Assembly (NCBI GenBank): GCA_021464525.1
Contig: JADRCO010000190.1
Location: forward strand, 1-44,681
DNA from: Rhizophagus sp. LPA8_4_AMF
Taxonomy: Eukaryota > Glomeromycota > Glomeromycetes > Glomerales > Glomeraceae
Direction of reading: 5' to 3'
Length of the DNA: 44,681 nucleotides
Shown here: positions 13,452-26,010 of the stretch, piece after piece
Position numbering within the stretch: position 1 is the first letter of the stretch
Layout: each line of letters begins with the position of its first letter
Position numbers and translations under genes: made by a program
The notes under the pieces: generated by a model
The model's input: only the letters and a program-made list of their open reading frames with translations
Told to the model about the DNA's origin: nothing
The model's database searches: none

Positions 13452-14625
13452 GATTTTTTTTTTTGCGTGATATCTTTGTTTACTTATTTTTAGACAATTT
13501 AATCTTTTTTTTTAAAGATTCTCAAGATGAAACAAGTTTTGAATTTTATTTTTTTTTAAAGTTTAAATATTTGCTTACGTTGCAATCCCACATTAGTAAT
13601 TCTATATATCTAAACACGGAACATAAAAATTGAAAACCCGTTGATAAAAAAAAAAAGATCGATCGTCGTTTAATCATGTTGAACTTGCAGCTTGTAGCGA
13701 GACTATAAGATAGAAATCTCCCTTCTTTTTCGCATCATTATTACAGATATTTCTCAAACACAAAAAAAAATTGAGAACTTTATCGACCTAAAATAGGGTT
13801 TATTCAAACTTTATTATAAAAAAAAATATCACATCATTATTTCTTTAATTCCTCCTATCAAAACAGGCGGTTAAACTTTAAATTCTGGCGGGTCATTTAT
13901 GCAAATCATTTTACTTTAATTGGCCTTATTTTGTATTTTATTTTATTTTTGACAGAATTTGAATTTTATGAATCTAATCACTTTAAAGAACAATGTTATA
14001 ATGCTAGAATCAAACAATACGTATTTTGTCGACTTTAAAAAATTCACAATCAAATCTTTGAAGAAAATTGAAAGATGTTTGTATGACTAATTGCTGCGGC
14101 GCAAACAATAGGGCGTACGGCGTTCGCTGTACATGTAAAAAAATTCTCTGTTCATTCTTTCACTTATACATACATAATTTTTATTTACTAGAACTAAATT
14201 AGCATTTCAGGTACTTAAACTTGTTTGATGCAAATGAAATACTTTATATATCATGTGATTTTCCTTTTGCCACAGAACAATGAATATTTAAATGAATAGA
14301 TAGAAGGTCCAAATCAGGAGAAAACAGATCGACAATTTGAATCGCCACAGAATATAAATTCTACTTTTATACTTTTTATACTTTTTATGTAATAATTTAC
14401 CACAAATGATTTTATCATACAATAATCATTTTATATACATGAATCGTTTTTATATGTGTAACATCTCTTATGTTGCTTTTATATAAAGTAACGTAAAATT
14501 CGCACCAACAATTTAGCTCCATAATTTACTTTTTATGCACATTATTTTCTTTTATTTAATTTCTGTTTCATTATTTTATTTTTCTTTCTGTTTTATTTCT
14601 TTATTAATTTTATTTTAAACAAACC
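13452..14625. other. Divergent intergenic region
   Basis: 1.17 kb between the starts of the solenoid gene (leftwards) and the ch-TOG-like gene (rightwards). It is A+T-rich with many poly-A/T runs. One G+C island, GCGGTTAAACTTTAAATTC followed by TGGCGGGTC near 13867-13894, stands out and could hold a factor site (E2F-like GGCGGG), but this is a guess. No ORF supported. Confidence 0.45.
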
Positions 14626-15477
14626 ATGGTTTCCTTTAAAACGTCTTTTATAAGTGAACGGGACCTTAATACAAAGCTCACTTTAATTTTTAACAAAATT
14701 GGCCAATTAGATAAGGCACAAGAAGTATGTTTTTAATAAAACTATCTTTTTATATTTATTAAACAAAGACTGATCTTTTTTCTTTATCTTTAGGGTATTC
14801 AAGAGCTTTATGAACTTTTATTGGAACATCCTGAATGTGATATTAAAGTTAATTTATTTCTCGCGAGTGCTGGCACTTTTTTTCAAAATTATCTGCGCAA
14901 AGCTTTGGATGAAATAACAACCCGAAAAATGCAAGCTTGTGGAATGTCGCCAAAGGATTTTTCCTCATCTAATGATAGAAAATCAGATTTTAGTCATAAA
15001 AAAATGGCGCACAAGTTTCCTTCTACCTCCAATCGTTGTTCTCACTCTTCAAATTCCTCTAATAATACAAAAGTATTCAACATAGAAAATCACAAAGATG
15101 TACCAATATTACCAGAAACTACATCTCCTTTAAGAACATTTATGGATAAAGTTAATCGTGAAACTTTTGATCAAACTCGGTCACGTCTTCATGGTATATT
15201 TCAATATGAAAAATATAAGGTAAATTATTTCTTAAGTATTAATGATAATATGTTTCTTTATATTTATTATTTCCTCCAATTTTATTTTTAGACTGGTCAA
15301 AAGAGGTCTAGTTTACAAGAAATACATCGATTTCAAACTGATTCCGACAGACTGGAATTCGCAAAAAGTATTTTACAATCCAAACCACGGTCTCGTCGTG
15401 CAACATGGATGGCTTCTTCTTCAACATCATTACTATCTCCTCCACCAGAACGCTTTAGTTCTTCTTCGTTTAGATAA
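14626..15477 (+). CDS. Small protein resembling XMAP215/ch-TOG C-terminus
   Basis: Three exons, 14626-14724, 14794-15219 and 15292-15477, give 236 residues. Residues 13-74 (DLNTKLTLIFNKIGQLDKAQ ... FFQNYLRKALDEI) strongly recall the helical segment near the C-terminus of ch-TOG/XMAP215 (pattern LxxIFxKIGxxxxxxxGLxELYxxxxxxPExDIxxFLxxxxxFFQxYVxxxL), implicated in contacts such as TACC binding. A Ser/Asn-rich linker follows, then a second helical part (LRTFMDKVNRETFDQTRSRL) and a Ser-rich tail. No TOG domain precedes it: the 1.17 kb upstream lacks long open frames. So this is a stand-alone C-terminal module, a gene split, or a fragment. The ATG context (AAACCATGG) is good. A role in microtubule regulation is inference from similarity. 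Confidence 0.7.
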
Positions 15478-15833
15478 ATTATAATTAATTTACATTTATG
15501 AACAATTTAATTTATTACTGCATTTTCATTTCAGAGACAATCTTTATTCTGATGGTTATATAGTTGAATAAATAAATTCAGTATTTGCGGGGGTTAATAC
15601 TGTGGGTTTTAGGGTTTCTACTTGATGGATTGTTATATAGTAATTAGAACGCAACAAGAAAACAAAGACACTGAAATTGTCTTTTTAAATATATTCATGT
15701 AAATAATAACACAATAATGACAATAATGAAATAAATTTGATAATTTTATTTTTAGCATTTCTTTTTATTTATTTAATAATTATTATTATTATTATTTTTG
15801 AAAAAAAAAGAAATTCATTAAATTTAACTATAT
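15478..15833. other. Convergent 3' intergenic region
   Basis: Between the stops of the ch-TOG-like gene and CCT6. It contains a (TTA)n run near 15778-15796, and nothing else is recognised. Confidence 0.5.
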
Positions 15834-18031
15834 TTAATTTCCTATATTATCGTTCTTTAAACTTGATCTTCCTGCTCTCATAATTTCATCAACTAATAAA
15901 AAATTGCTTGCAATTACAGAACTAAAAATAAAAATTATAATTATCATCAGAAGTATATTATTAAAACTACTAATAGTAACATATCTTACCATGAATGTAA
16001 CATGTTACGAACAACCCGATAGTTATCCAAAATGCCTTCCAAAACTGGATCAAATGTTCCTCCCGTATTTAAATCAACTCCTACAATATGCCCTGCCGCA
16101 AATTCTTCCTAAAAAAAAAAAAAATATATTTGAAAAGATTCAATTATTCAAAAAGATAAATTATTATTAAACTTACCTGTAAAGCAACAATAGTATCTTG
16201 GGCGTCGAATCCCCCATTTTGGGATAAAACTTTAGGAATTATCAACATTGCATCAGCAAATGCCTGAACACCCATTTTTGCTCTTCCTTTAACTGAATCC
16301 TTAAATTTAGTCAAATGAGCTGAAAGTGCAACTTGAAATGCTCCTGCTCCAGGTACTACACATTTATCTTCAATTGCATTCTTTACTGCACGTAATCCAT
16401 CACGGACAGCATCATTAATCTGTGTGATTGTATGAGCATTAGGTCCTTTAATTAAAATAGTAACAGATTTTGGATCTTTAACTTCTTCAACAAATGTATA
16501 TTTTTCTTCTCCAAGAACGTGTTCATAAATAAGTCCCGCATATCCAAGGACTTCTGGAGTCAGATCATCCACAGAATTTTGTGCTATTCCTCCACAAACA
16601 AGTTGTAATCTAAAATAATTTTCGTCAAATGTATGTACATATATATGTATATCTCAGACTATATATAAAGAAGTTATTCTTTTAATCATACCTTTCCATA
16701 TTCCTCCTCTTTGCACGCCTCAATGCAAGAATGCCATTCTTACAAAGAATGTCCAATGATAATGGATCAATGCCTTTTTGGTTGATGATAACAAATCCCT
16801 TTTTGGTATCTCCACATACTTGTTTTTTAAATTCCACAACTTTTCTCACCTTTTCATCAGTAAACTTTCTTTCGGATTCTACAAGTTTTTCACGCTGTTC
16901 AGCAGAAGAATAAAAAAATCCAGAATTGATTTCGCTATAACAATAATAAAAAATATAAATTTTTATAATATAAACATCAGAGAAGTTTTGTGAATCGATT
17001 GTTGTACCTTTTTTCATACTCAAGAGATACATTCAATGTTAATATGTAAGCATCCTCTACACGCTTAGGCATATCAGGATGACGAGCACCATGATCTAAC
17101 ACTAAGCCACGAATTAATCGAGAATCGGTAGCGGTCTTATGCTGCATTTTCATAATTTCTACCATGTGTAAATCAATTGGCTCATCATCTCGTTTAATTG
17201 ACATTACTGCATCAACCACAGCATCAGTCAGCTTGTCTGCAAGTGCAGTATGGACTTTGGTACATAAAGAAGTACGGGCAACACTAACAAGTATTTCCCG
17301 ATCAATTTGTTTTTCAATTTTATATTTATCCAAGAACTATAAATATGTTATTTCGAATTAGATTATTATTGACAAAAATCGCGGAATAAAAAATATATAC
17401 CTCTAATGATTCTTTTCTTGCTAGATCGAACCCTTCAGTAATAATTCGAGGGTGTAATCCTTCAGAAATATACCTTTCAGCTTGTTTCATTAATTCGCCA
17501 ACCAACAAAACAATAGACGTCGTGCCATCACCAGTGATTTCATCTTGCGCTGTAGCAGCGCGAGCAATCATTGCCGCGGTTGGATTTTGAATTTGCTTGA
17601 ATCAATCCGAATTAGAAATCATAAATGTCACAAAAAAATCATAACTACAAAAAATATCAATAATAATTACCATTTCACTCAATAGAACTTTACCATCTTT
17701 AGTAATCTTGATGCTACCTGCACCGTCAACCAGCCTATATAAGTAATATTTTATTATTAATTTTCAAGTCAAAATTGAAATAAAATAATTCTTACATTTT
17801 AATAGTTCCCTTCGGTCCAAGATTAGATTTTAACACATCTTGCAAGCCAACTGCTGCAGTTATATTAAGCTGAAGGGCTTGACCTCTTCGAGCAACTTCT
17901 GACTTAGGATTGATAAGTTGTATGGCAGAAGAAGCCCTATCAAATATAAAAGAAGTTTTATATAATTTTTTTAGAAATATAAAAACTATTAGTTTAATAA
18001 TTTTAATCAAATTGTCAAAAAATATTTACAT
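15834..18031 (-). CDS. CCT6: T-complex chaperonin subunit zeta (CCT6)
   Basis: Subunit of the cytosolic CCT/TRiC ring that folds actin and tubulin. Nine exons: 18031-18030 (only the A and T of the start codon), 17936-17796, 17734-17671, 17595-17401, 17336-17008, 16934-16692, 16609-16177, 16108-15990, 15921-15834; 537 residues, normal for the family. The N-terminus reads [34 protein letters not shown] and the nucleotide motif GDGTT (91-95) follow. [20 protein letters not shown] is zeta-type, and the C-terminal ATP site is seen as [13 protein letters not shown] with [12 protein letters not shown]. No ATG occurs in the 100 bases above exon 1, and the splice GAGAT|gtaaat...tag|GGCTTC rebuilds ATG GCT, so the start codon appears split by an intron. 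Zeta is preferred over other CCT subunits from the N-terminus and the VCGG region. Confidence 0.95.
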
Positions 18032-18451
18032 CTCAACAAAGGTATCGCTAGTATCACTTTTGAGGCTCGTGAACTCAAAAAAAACGCGACGAAATATAAG
18101 TAGCTCAATGGATGAAATGTCAAAAGATCTTGATGAATGATGAATGTATGGAGATCAATGTACTATGGTAAAAGTATGACGAAATACAGTATATCAATTG
18201 TGGAAACTTTCTAGATTAATTCTGGATCTACATTTGAAACATCTTTATTTTTATTTTAAATGATACCATTATCAAATCAAACAGAGCAAAAATTTAAATA
18301 TTTAAAGTGTTAAGTGACATAAGATATCGATATACTTATTATTAGCAGGGATTAATAAAGTAGTATTAATAGTATAAATTCACAAAGAATTCGTTATGTC
18401 CTTAATAAGTGCTCAATTTATTTTTAATAATAATAGCCGCAACCAAGACAC
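18032..18451. other. CCT6 5' flank / ING gene 3' flank
   Basis: 420 bp between two genes in the same orientation; it must contain the CCT6 promoter and leader. No distinct motif recognised. Confidence 0.45.
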
Positions 18452-19772
18452 TTATCTCCTGCGTATTTTAAGTTTTTCTGTACAATCAGGACAATACCAT
18501 TTGCCTTTCGGCTGAGCTTTGAGACTAACACAGGGATAGTGAAACCATTCGATTTCACATTCATTATTATCACAAGCGACCATTTCGCCCCAACTGACTT
18601 GTTGACAATAACAATAAACAGGTTCGTTAGGATCAATAGGCATATCTGCAGCAGCTTGTGTATCATCATTTCTAGTAATTATGTCAAAAAAGTATACCAT
18701 TTTTAATCAAGTTAAATAGATCCAAAATTGATATAACTTTGTCATATGTATATAACATACGTTTTCTCTGTTGCTACTGTTGCTTTAGTTTTGCTATTTT
18801 TACTATTTTCTTTCTTTCTTTTGTTTGGTTTTTCCCGTTCTTTCTCTCCATGATTCCGAGATGCCGCTGGAGGCGGAGTAGCAGTGTCTTTGTTGGTTTT
18901 ACGCTCTATACAGGAGAATGGAAGGTGTTAATTTATAATATTCTTTTATTAAGCTAATAAGTTACAAAGTAAACTTTACTTTTATGATTTGATGTTTCGT
19001 TATCTACAAAATAAAATAAAAATAATTGAGTCAGCATAGATAATAAAAGAGAGTAAAGTAAATCACATCTTGTTTTCTCACTTTGTTGTGCCCTTTTTTC
19101 TTTGCTTTCTTTCTTTTCTTTTTCATTCTTTTGATTTTGTTTGCGAGTTACCTCTTGATCTCGAGCAACATTGGCAGCAGCTGTTGGGCTAATTCTACCT
19201 GGGCCCGTCATTTGTTCGTCTTCAAACTTTTGAAGATCATCATCGAGTCTTCTGATATGACGATCAACCTAATACAAATTTTATGTTATTCTTTAAACTA
19301 GACTTGCGCAGCAAAAATAAATCACGTACAGTATCGTATGTTGAAGTGGCCAAGGAAACTCTTTCTTCTCCATTTTTTAAACTGTCAGTTAACAAACTTC
19401 CAAGCTTTTTAAGTTGTTCCACTTTTTCTTCACGGCTAAGATCAGGTAGGTTATCCAACAAGTTAGTAGCTTGTATAGCAACACTGTCTATTGCATCTGA
19501 AATAACATAAAAATTTTAGTTAAGGCAAACCAGTAGATAATTTTACAGAAGAATAAAACATACCTTGTGTATTAGCGTCGAGTTGGCGCATTAATGTTAA
19601 ATTGCGCTGCAATTCTGCGGGTAGAGACTCTAGTGCTTATAAATGGAGAGTAAAAGTTTAATAAAAATTTTATGGCCTAAGAGAGAATAAAATAATACTT
19701 ACTATCTAAATAATCGTCTAGGTACATTAAATTATTCTCTAAACGGCTTGTACTGATAGTTGGACCGGGCAT
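18452..19772 (-). CDS. ING-family PHD-finger chromatin protein
   Basis: Histone-reader subunit of acetyltransferase or deacetylase complexes; the PHD finger binds H3K4me3. Seven exons: 19772-19703, 19635-19564, 19496-19330, 19268-19082, 19003-18980, 18905-18761, 18671-18452; 294 residues. The N-terminal ING helices are clear ([20 protein letters not shown], then [10 protein letters not shown] and the [20 protein letters not shown] helix). A long Lys/Glu-rich basic linker follows. The C-terminal PHD (242-285) begins [20 protein letters not shown] and includes the aromatic Trp of the H3K4me3 cage, with WFHYPC and WYCPDC; a polybasic tail KLKIRRR ends it. The layout resembles ING4/5 and yeast Yng2/Pho23; which complex it joins cannot be told here. 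The window also encodes RBBP5, a subunit of the enzyme that makes H3K4me3; that is coincidental as far as I can see. Confidence 0.93.
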
Positions 19773-21008
19773 CTTTACTTCTTAGAAAATAAAAATAAAA
19801 TTTTACGATTTTGGAGTTTTCAAATACAATTTCATATTTATAAGCTTGTCGTTGCATCTTGTGCAACATAATCTAAATCACGCGTCTCCTCAAGATAATA
19901 TAAGACAATATAGTAGCATGTCAACCTTAGGGACATAAATTATAGTTAAGAAAGAATCACGCAGTTTTCGGGCACGAATTTTCTTCAGTGTGATTCAACA
20001 TAATAGTTACAACTTGAGAAATTTTTATGAGAACAATATTAAGAAAGATCAGGAAAATATAAAGAAGACTAAAAAAAGGTTGATTGTGATGAGATCAATA
20101 AATATGTTACTATTTTTTTTTTCGCACAAAATTATGCTCTTTTTAATTTTTACACAAAATTATAAATTGTAAATTAACATAAAGTCATTATACCCACAAT
20201 AGCACTAACATATCAAATCAAATTCCTTTAAATTATATCTTTAGTTATAATATAACTAAAAAAAAAAGATTTCTATACTCGAATTACCTTTTCTGAGTTA
20301 TAAAATCCAATTAACGTTAGTAAAAACAACTTCCTCCTCATTATCATCTTGAGGATAGAATTTACTCTAGAATCCAGACCTTATTAAGGGAGCTTCTTTA
20401 GAATGCTTTTTGTGGACAGAGATTTCGATCTTGCTCATAAAAAAGGCAACTCAAAGAGTTTGTCTACCAGTTGGAGAACCACATGTGACATAATTTCTGA
20501 ATTATGATTTATCAATAGAAAATGTGCTGATTTAATAACCCTGAAAGAAACTTGATAAGCAAGCCAAAAAAATAGCTTTACCCATTAAAAGTTTTGCTAT
20601 GTTTCGAATAGTAGGTTTGTTATCTATCTGAGCCTCCACTTTCATAGTATTTCTACACTCGACGCAGTAACTGTAAATCTACCAATAAGTCCAACAGACG
20701 TACGAACACAAGGGTTTTATCAATTGATTTAATTTCAAAAAAGCAAAAGGATTTAAAGAAATAGAAAAAGGCGCATATTGAACTCATTTTTTACAGATTT
20801 GCCATTTATATAAAAATACATAATTTATAATTCAAACTAAAGATCGTATATTATAATATTTCACGTCCGGTTTGTTTCATAGATAATGGTATATATATTA
20901 TCAACAAAAAGATGTGACGATATACTTTCATTTAATTAACAAAGAATCTAAATCTGGAAAAGAATTACAAATAAAGAATATTTTACTTGCATTAATGAAT
21001 ACGATACC
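19773..21008. other. Intergenic, no supportable gene
   Basis: 1.24 kb above the ING start. It contains short A/T-rich open stretches. Around 20320-20480 the composition is less extreme and the reverse strand hints at a decayed coding fragment (VDKLFELPFL), but with stops and no recognisable motif. Confidence 0.4.
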
Positions 21009-21604
21009 TTATAGAACAGTTGTGATGGTTGAATAACATCCCATAAGAAGAATCAATGCTTGTATTAAACCCCATAAAAATGGAATCCAGACTGATATTT
21101 TAAAAGAACCAAATGTGTAAATAGCTGCTAATACTAAACCTATGAGATTAAATAAATTAAAAAAGCAAAATGAGTCTCGATTACAAAATCAAAAAAAAAG
21201 AACAATAAATAAATAATAAGAATTACAAACCGACAGTAGTTCCGCTCACGAAACCAGTCAATAATGCGACAGTAACAAACCCAATTGGAACCAAGAATGA
21301 CCATCTATATTTATGAAATACAAACCAAGCCCATATTCCAGCTAAACCGTATATCACGGTAAAAAATATTATAGTCCATAATACTGTAAATAACCATATT
21401 TCTAAATTGATATAAATTTTGTAATTTTTCGTTTAGTTAAGAAGTCGTTCTATAAAATTTGCAGATGTCCTAAATAATAAACGAACCTGGTGCATTATTA
21501 AGTATTATTTTATACGAGAATGGAGGCCAATAAAGTGAAGGCCAAATCGGGTTATTACCACTTCTAGGTGGACTGGAAAAGAACTCTAATAACGATTTTG
21601 TCAT
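21009..21604 (-). CDS. TMEM170-family membrane protein
   Basis: Three exons, 21604-21487, 21401-21231 and 21139-21009, give 139 residues. A short Pro-rich cytosolic N-terminus (FFSSPPRSGNNPIWPSLYWP) is followed by three hydrophobic segments: WLFTVLWTIIFFTVIYGLAG, then SFLVPIGFVTVALLTGFVSG after HKYRW, and a last one around WIPFLWGLIQALILLMG. Length, three membrane spans and the basic loop between the first two fit the TMEM170 family; animal TMEM170A acts in ER sheet and nuclear-envelope shaping. I infer an ER or nuclear-envelope location. The donor of intron 2 (GTTTGT) is slightly unusual but the phase is kept. Other small triple-span families are possible. Confidence 0.75.
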
Positions 21605-22047
21605 TTGTTGTATCTAAATATTTTTACGAATTCTTATATGCGACGCAGTAATTCATTAATGGTATCACAAAGGCCGTTACATGTTACACTCGTAGTGGCT
21701 TAGAGCTGACTGACTTTCATGTCTTGTCTTTAAAAGGAAATTTCTCGAACTGAGATCTACAGTTGTATTGATATTAAATGAACTAACTATAACTAAAAAT
21801 GTCAGTCCTGAGACAATCCTGAGTCCTTTGGCTGTTTATGACAAATATTATTATAGTAGACTGGAATATCTGATTTGAAGAATCCTTTTTTATTGTATGA
21901 CTTTAAAAGAAGTTTCTCAAAAATAAAAAAAAAATTTAAAAAATATTTTTTTTTTTATTTAACTTTTCTCGAGATACACTGGAAAAGTTCACTGCGCGTT
22001 TTGTAGACGACCAAGGAATAAAAAAAAAATTTTTTTTTTTTATCTTC
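21605..22047. promoter_or_regulatory. Divergent promoter region, TMEM170-like / Myb gene
   Basis: 443 bp between the two starts. Long poly-A and poly-T tracts occur near 21928-21958 and 22020-22041, just above the Myb start, a nucleosome-excluding composition common in fungal promoters. No TATA box was identified. Confidence 0.4.
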
Positions 22048-24347
22048 ATGGTAAGCTTTTTTTTTATTTTTTATGAAGTATAAATATTAAATATGCCAAA
22101 GAATAATAGATAAAATAAAAATATTTGTAAATTTAATATTTTATTCTTTTATAGTATAACAATAATACTCAACCACAAGACTCTTTTCTTTTACACCGAC
22201 CTGCGTTGCCACCACCAAATTTTATAAATGCGTATCAACAAGACGTAACTCATAATCGAAACAACAATACCAATACCGCCAGCACTTTAACAAATACGTT
22301 ACCTCCTATTCTTCCAAGAATTGCCCCTGCAGGCCCAATACCGTTACCACCCACTCCTCAAACTAGACCTCGCCCTTCTAGACCTAAATACAAAATTAAA
22401 ACTGATAAAACAGCATGGACTGCAGATGAAGATAATTTACTTCGTCTTGCTGTTCAACTTTATGGTGACAGGTCAGAAAGATGGACAAAAATTGCTGCAT
22501 GTGTCCCTGGTAGAACGAACAAAATGTGTAGAAAACGTTGGTTTCATTCGCTGGATCCAAATTTACGTAAAGGTCCGTGGACTGAAGAAGAAGACGATTT
22601 ATTAAGAAAAGCTGTTGAAAAACATAATAGGGTTTGGTGTAAAGTTGCCGAGTCTATTCCAGGTCGTACAGATGATCAATGCGCTAAAAGGTGGAAAGAA
22701 TGTTTAGATCCTGATATTGATCATACAGAATGGACAGATCAGGAAGATGCTTTATTAATGCAAAAATATTCAGAATATGGAAGTCAATGGCAACAAATTG
22801 CTCAATTCTTTCAAGGACGTCCAGGACTACATTGTCGAAATAGGTGGAGAAAAATTCAAAGACTTAAGAAAGCACAGAAAGATCCTTCAATGGATATGAT
22901 TATCATAACTCCTAATGATATAACTACGACGAACTCTTCTTCACCTCATAGTTCAACCTCCTCTTTATCGACAACATTACACTCGACGCCTCAAAATGTA
23001 CTACAACCAAATTTACAATCGAATGCACAGTCCAATTTGTCGACTAATAATATGCAATCAAATGTGCAACAACAGTCTAATACACAACCTCATGTACAGT
23101 CACGTTCGTCTTCAATTATGTCACGTCAGACTGTAAATTTACAACAGTCACATATTCATTCGAATTTGCAACAACAACGCTTACCATTAAATAACACATC
23201 TCCAAATTTATCTGCAAATTTGCAATCAAATTTACAACCTAATTTACAATCAAATTTACAATCAAACTTACAACCCAATTTGAGCTCAAAATCTAATTTA
23301 TCTTCAAATTATGTTTCAAATTATTCATCAAAATCTAATAATAATGTTTCTGCAACAAGTTTGCTACAAAAGATGTTACCATCAAATTTATCGTCAAATT
23401 TAACGAACAATTCTACATCGTCAATCCCATCATCAATTGCGCCCCCAAGCATAGAAAATAATACACCTGATACTATGACACATTTACCTTCAACATCCTC
23501 AAGCGGTCCCACTATCGCATCCTTATTATCATCACCAAGTACTTCAGTTTCGAATAATCAAATGAATTTGGATATTTTGGATGATCAAGCTCAACCTCAA
23601 TCTCAACCATCACAAGAAACCGAGGTTGAAACAAACGTCAAAGCTTATGGGTGTGGCGTAACAGGATGTGAAGTAAGCTTTCCAAGTGCTAATGGCTTAT
23701 ATTATCACATGAAGGCTGCTCATCCAACGAGTAATGCCGATAAACCATTTCGATGCGCGTTGGCGGGGTGTTCTAAAAAGTACAAAAATATTAATGGACT
23801 TCAATATCATATTGATAATGCCAAGGGATCATCGGGCCATAAATATGATACTGAAGAAGGAACTAATGATACAACTATAAAACCGTTCAAATGTCCAGTT
23901 GCCGGTTGTAAAAACAATTATGTTTCGGCTAATGGTTTACAGTATCATCAAAAAAATGTTCACAGGAAGGACGCAGATAAATATCGTGGACCTCATAAAG
24001 TAAATTCTCAGAATAACCAACGGTCTGATGATTCAGATCCACAATCATCATCTCATGCGGAGATTGATAGCACTGATACCGCTTCTACTCCTAGTTTAAA
24101 TGAGCAGTCATGGATAAATAATGTCTCAAATGATTCCAATAATCAACCATTGCCGGTGTTTAATATTTTCCAACCTCAATTTAATGATCCTGAAATTTTG
24201 TCTTTTAATGAGAGTTCAAATTTTAAATGTTGTCATAATGGATGCGGAAAAAGTTTTAATACAGTACCAGAGTTAAATGATCATGTCAGTAGCGACCATC
24301 GTCCTCCTATGAGGCAGAAAAGAAGAATTATACCTCATTCAGAATAG
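22048..24347 (+). CDS. Three-repeat Myb protein with four C2H2 zinc fingers
   Basis: Sequence-specific DNA-binding protein, presumably nuclear. Exon 1 appears to be only ATG 22048-22050, followed at once by donor GTAAGC; exon 2 is 22155-24347, giving 731 residues. Three c-Myb-type repeats lie at about 89-134 (TAWTADEDNLLRLAVQLYG), 143-185 (GPWTEEEDDLLRKAVEKH) and 194-235 (TEWTDQEDALLMQKYSEYG), each with conserved Trp and the KRW/NRW third helix. A long Ser/Asn/Gln linker contains tandem Asn-Leu-Gln-Ser/Pro units (about 340-380). Four C2H2 fingers start near 498, 532, 578 and 691. The first three share a GC..X(5-6)NGLXYH pattern like Sfp1/JAZF1 fingers; the second has an extended spacing before its last His. 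The fusion is not one I know from a named gene. A start at TTG 22206 is ruled out as a translation-tool artefact. Confidence 0.85.
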
Positions 24348-25003
24348 GTTCAATTAGAAAGCGATTTTTTTTTTTAATTATAATTGAAGGAGAGACGAAA
24401 CTGTTAATTATTTTTTATTTGTATATAATTTCTCTTCAATTTTTCTTTTACCTTTTTACTTTTATTTTATTGATAACAGCATAAATGTATATCTCGGATA
24501 CATTAAATAATTTTTCAAAAAAGGATGAAGTAGCTAGATCATCGTCATAAACAAAAGCTTGTAATTTAAATTTAAAATAGTATTTATAATTTTTTATTCT
24601 CTCTTACGGCGATGACAATATAATTAAGAGATATTCAGAAGTTAATGTTAATTTTAATAAAACATGCTCTTTCTAAAAAAATAAAATAAATCAGACTATC
24701 TGAATTTTATTATATGTAAATTTTTTTTTGTTTTTTTTTAAAAAAATAAATTTACTTTTCGATAAGAACTGATAATAGCAATTGCAATTAAATGAAAAAA
24801 GTCACTTTTTTGTGGATTAACCTATAGAAAAGAAAGAGATAACATGTTAATAATATAATATGAAATATAAATAAGTTAATTGGTTCATTTTAGGATCAGT
24901 AAAGTTAATATTCAACAATATTTCATTCAGTCAATGTAGATAAGGTAAAAAGCATATTTTTTAGTCATCTCATCCAAGTATTGTATATACTTTTTTTGTA
25001 AAA
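24348..25003. other. Convergent 3' intergenic region
   Basis: Between the Myb stop and the S18 stop; A+T-rich, with candidate polyadenylation signals (AATAAA-like at 24655-24661 and 24743-24748). No ORF. Confidence 0.45.
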
Positions 25004-25789
25004 CTAACCTTTCTTTTTAGATACACCAACAGTTCTACCACGTCTACCAGTAGTTTTAGTATGTTGTCCACGCACTCTAAGACCCCAATAATGTCTTAAA
25101 CCACGATGAGCTCTAATTTTCTTCAATCTTTCTAAATCTTCACGTAATTTAGATTCTAACCCGTTAGCTAAAATCTGAGAATATTTTCCATCAACTATGT
25201 CTTTTTGTCTGTTTAAAAACCAATTTGGAATTTTGAATTGCGTTGGATTTTGAATAATTGTTACAATTCTTTCTAATTCTTCATTGGTTAATTCGCCTGC
25301 TCTTTATTTAAGAAAGAATATTTCTCGATTAAAAATTGCTTTTTTTTTGAGCGAAGATAAATTATAATCTAAGAGATTATAAAATACCTCTTACGCAAAT
25401 CGATATCAGCTTTTTTGCAAACAAGATTAGAATATCTACGACCGACACCTTTGATGGCAGTCAAGGCAAACATAACTTTAGTCTTGCCCCTGAAAATAAA
25501 ACAAAGTTGAAATTAAATCAGAATCAAAAGAATCATAGAATCGTTAAGAACAATAGGACTTTTTTTTTAAAAAAAAAAATTATTAATTTTACTCACTCAA
25601 CATTAGTATTCAACAAACGAAGAATATGCTGAAATTGGTTCTTATCTGGTACAACGAGAGACTAAAAAAGATTAATCATTAAATTACGATTAAATAAATT
25701 TAATGATTATTTAATATATTTAATTTAGCCACTTTTAAACAAGAATATATTTAAAAATATAAACATTGGTATTTATAGACATTTACCAT
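25004..25789 (-). CDS. RPS18: 40S ribosomal protein S18 (uS13)
   Basis: Small-subunit head protein at the B1 intersubunit bridges. Four exons: 25789-25787 (ATG only), 25661-25597, 25489-25388, 25301-25004; 155 residues, normal length. It reads [20 protein letters not shown], then [20 protein letters not shown], and ends [20 protein letters not shown] plus KG. The KGVGRRYS helix-turn and the [20 protein letters not shown] segment are diagnostic. The first intron lies directly after the start codon: ATG|gtaaat, then tag|TCTCTC. A CACGTGAC sequence at 25923-25930, about 135 bp above the start, is a candidate promoter site. Confidence 0.96.
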
Positions 25790-26010
25790 ATTGAGTAGCT
25801 TTCTTCTTGACGATGAATCGTTGAAAGCGAAAAGGAAGAATCGAAATTTTTTATGGATTGTAAATTTGTAGTGCAATCGAAAAAAAAAAGTTTGTAATAC
25901 CGAAGTTGTGATAATCTTTTTTCACGTGACATAATTTCACGAGATGACGATTATCAAATTACAATACTATGTTATAGGATACCGAATTCTATCCCATTGG
26001 CAGAGATTGA

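Noticed and set aside
22206-24347. A 713-residue Myb protein starting at 22206
   Set aside because: The codon there is TTG. The frame is open back to an acceptor at 22154, and an ATG directly before a donor lies at 22048, which gives a normal start.
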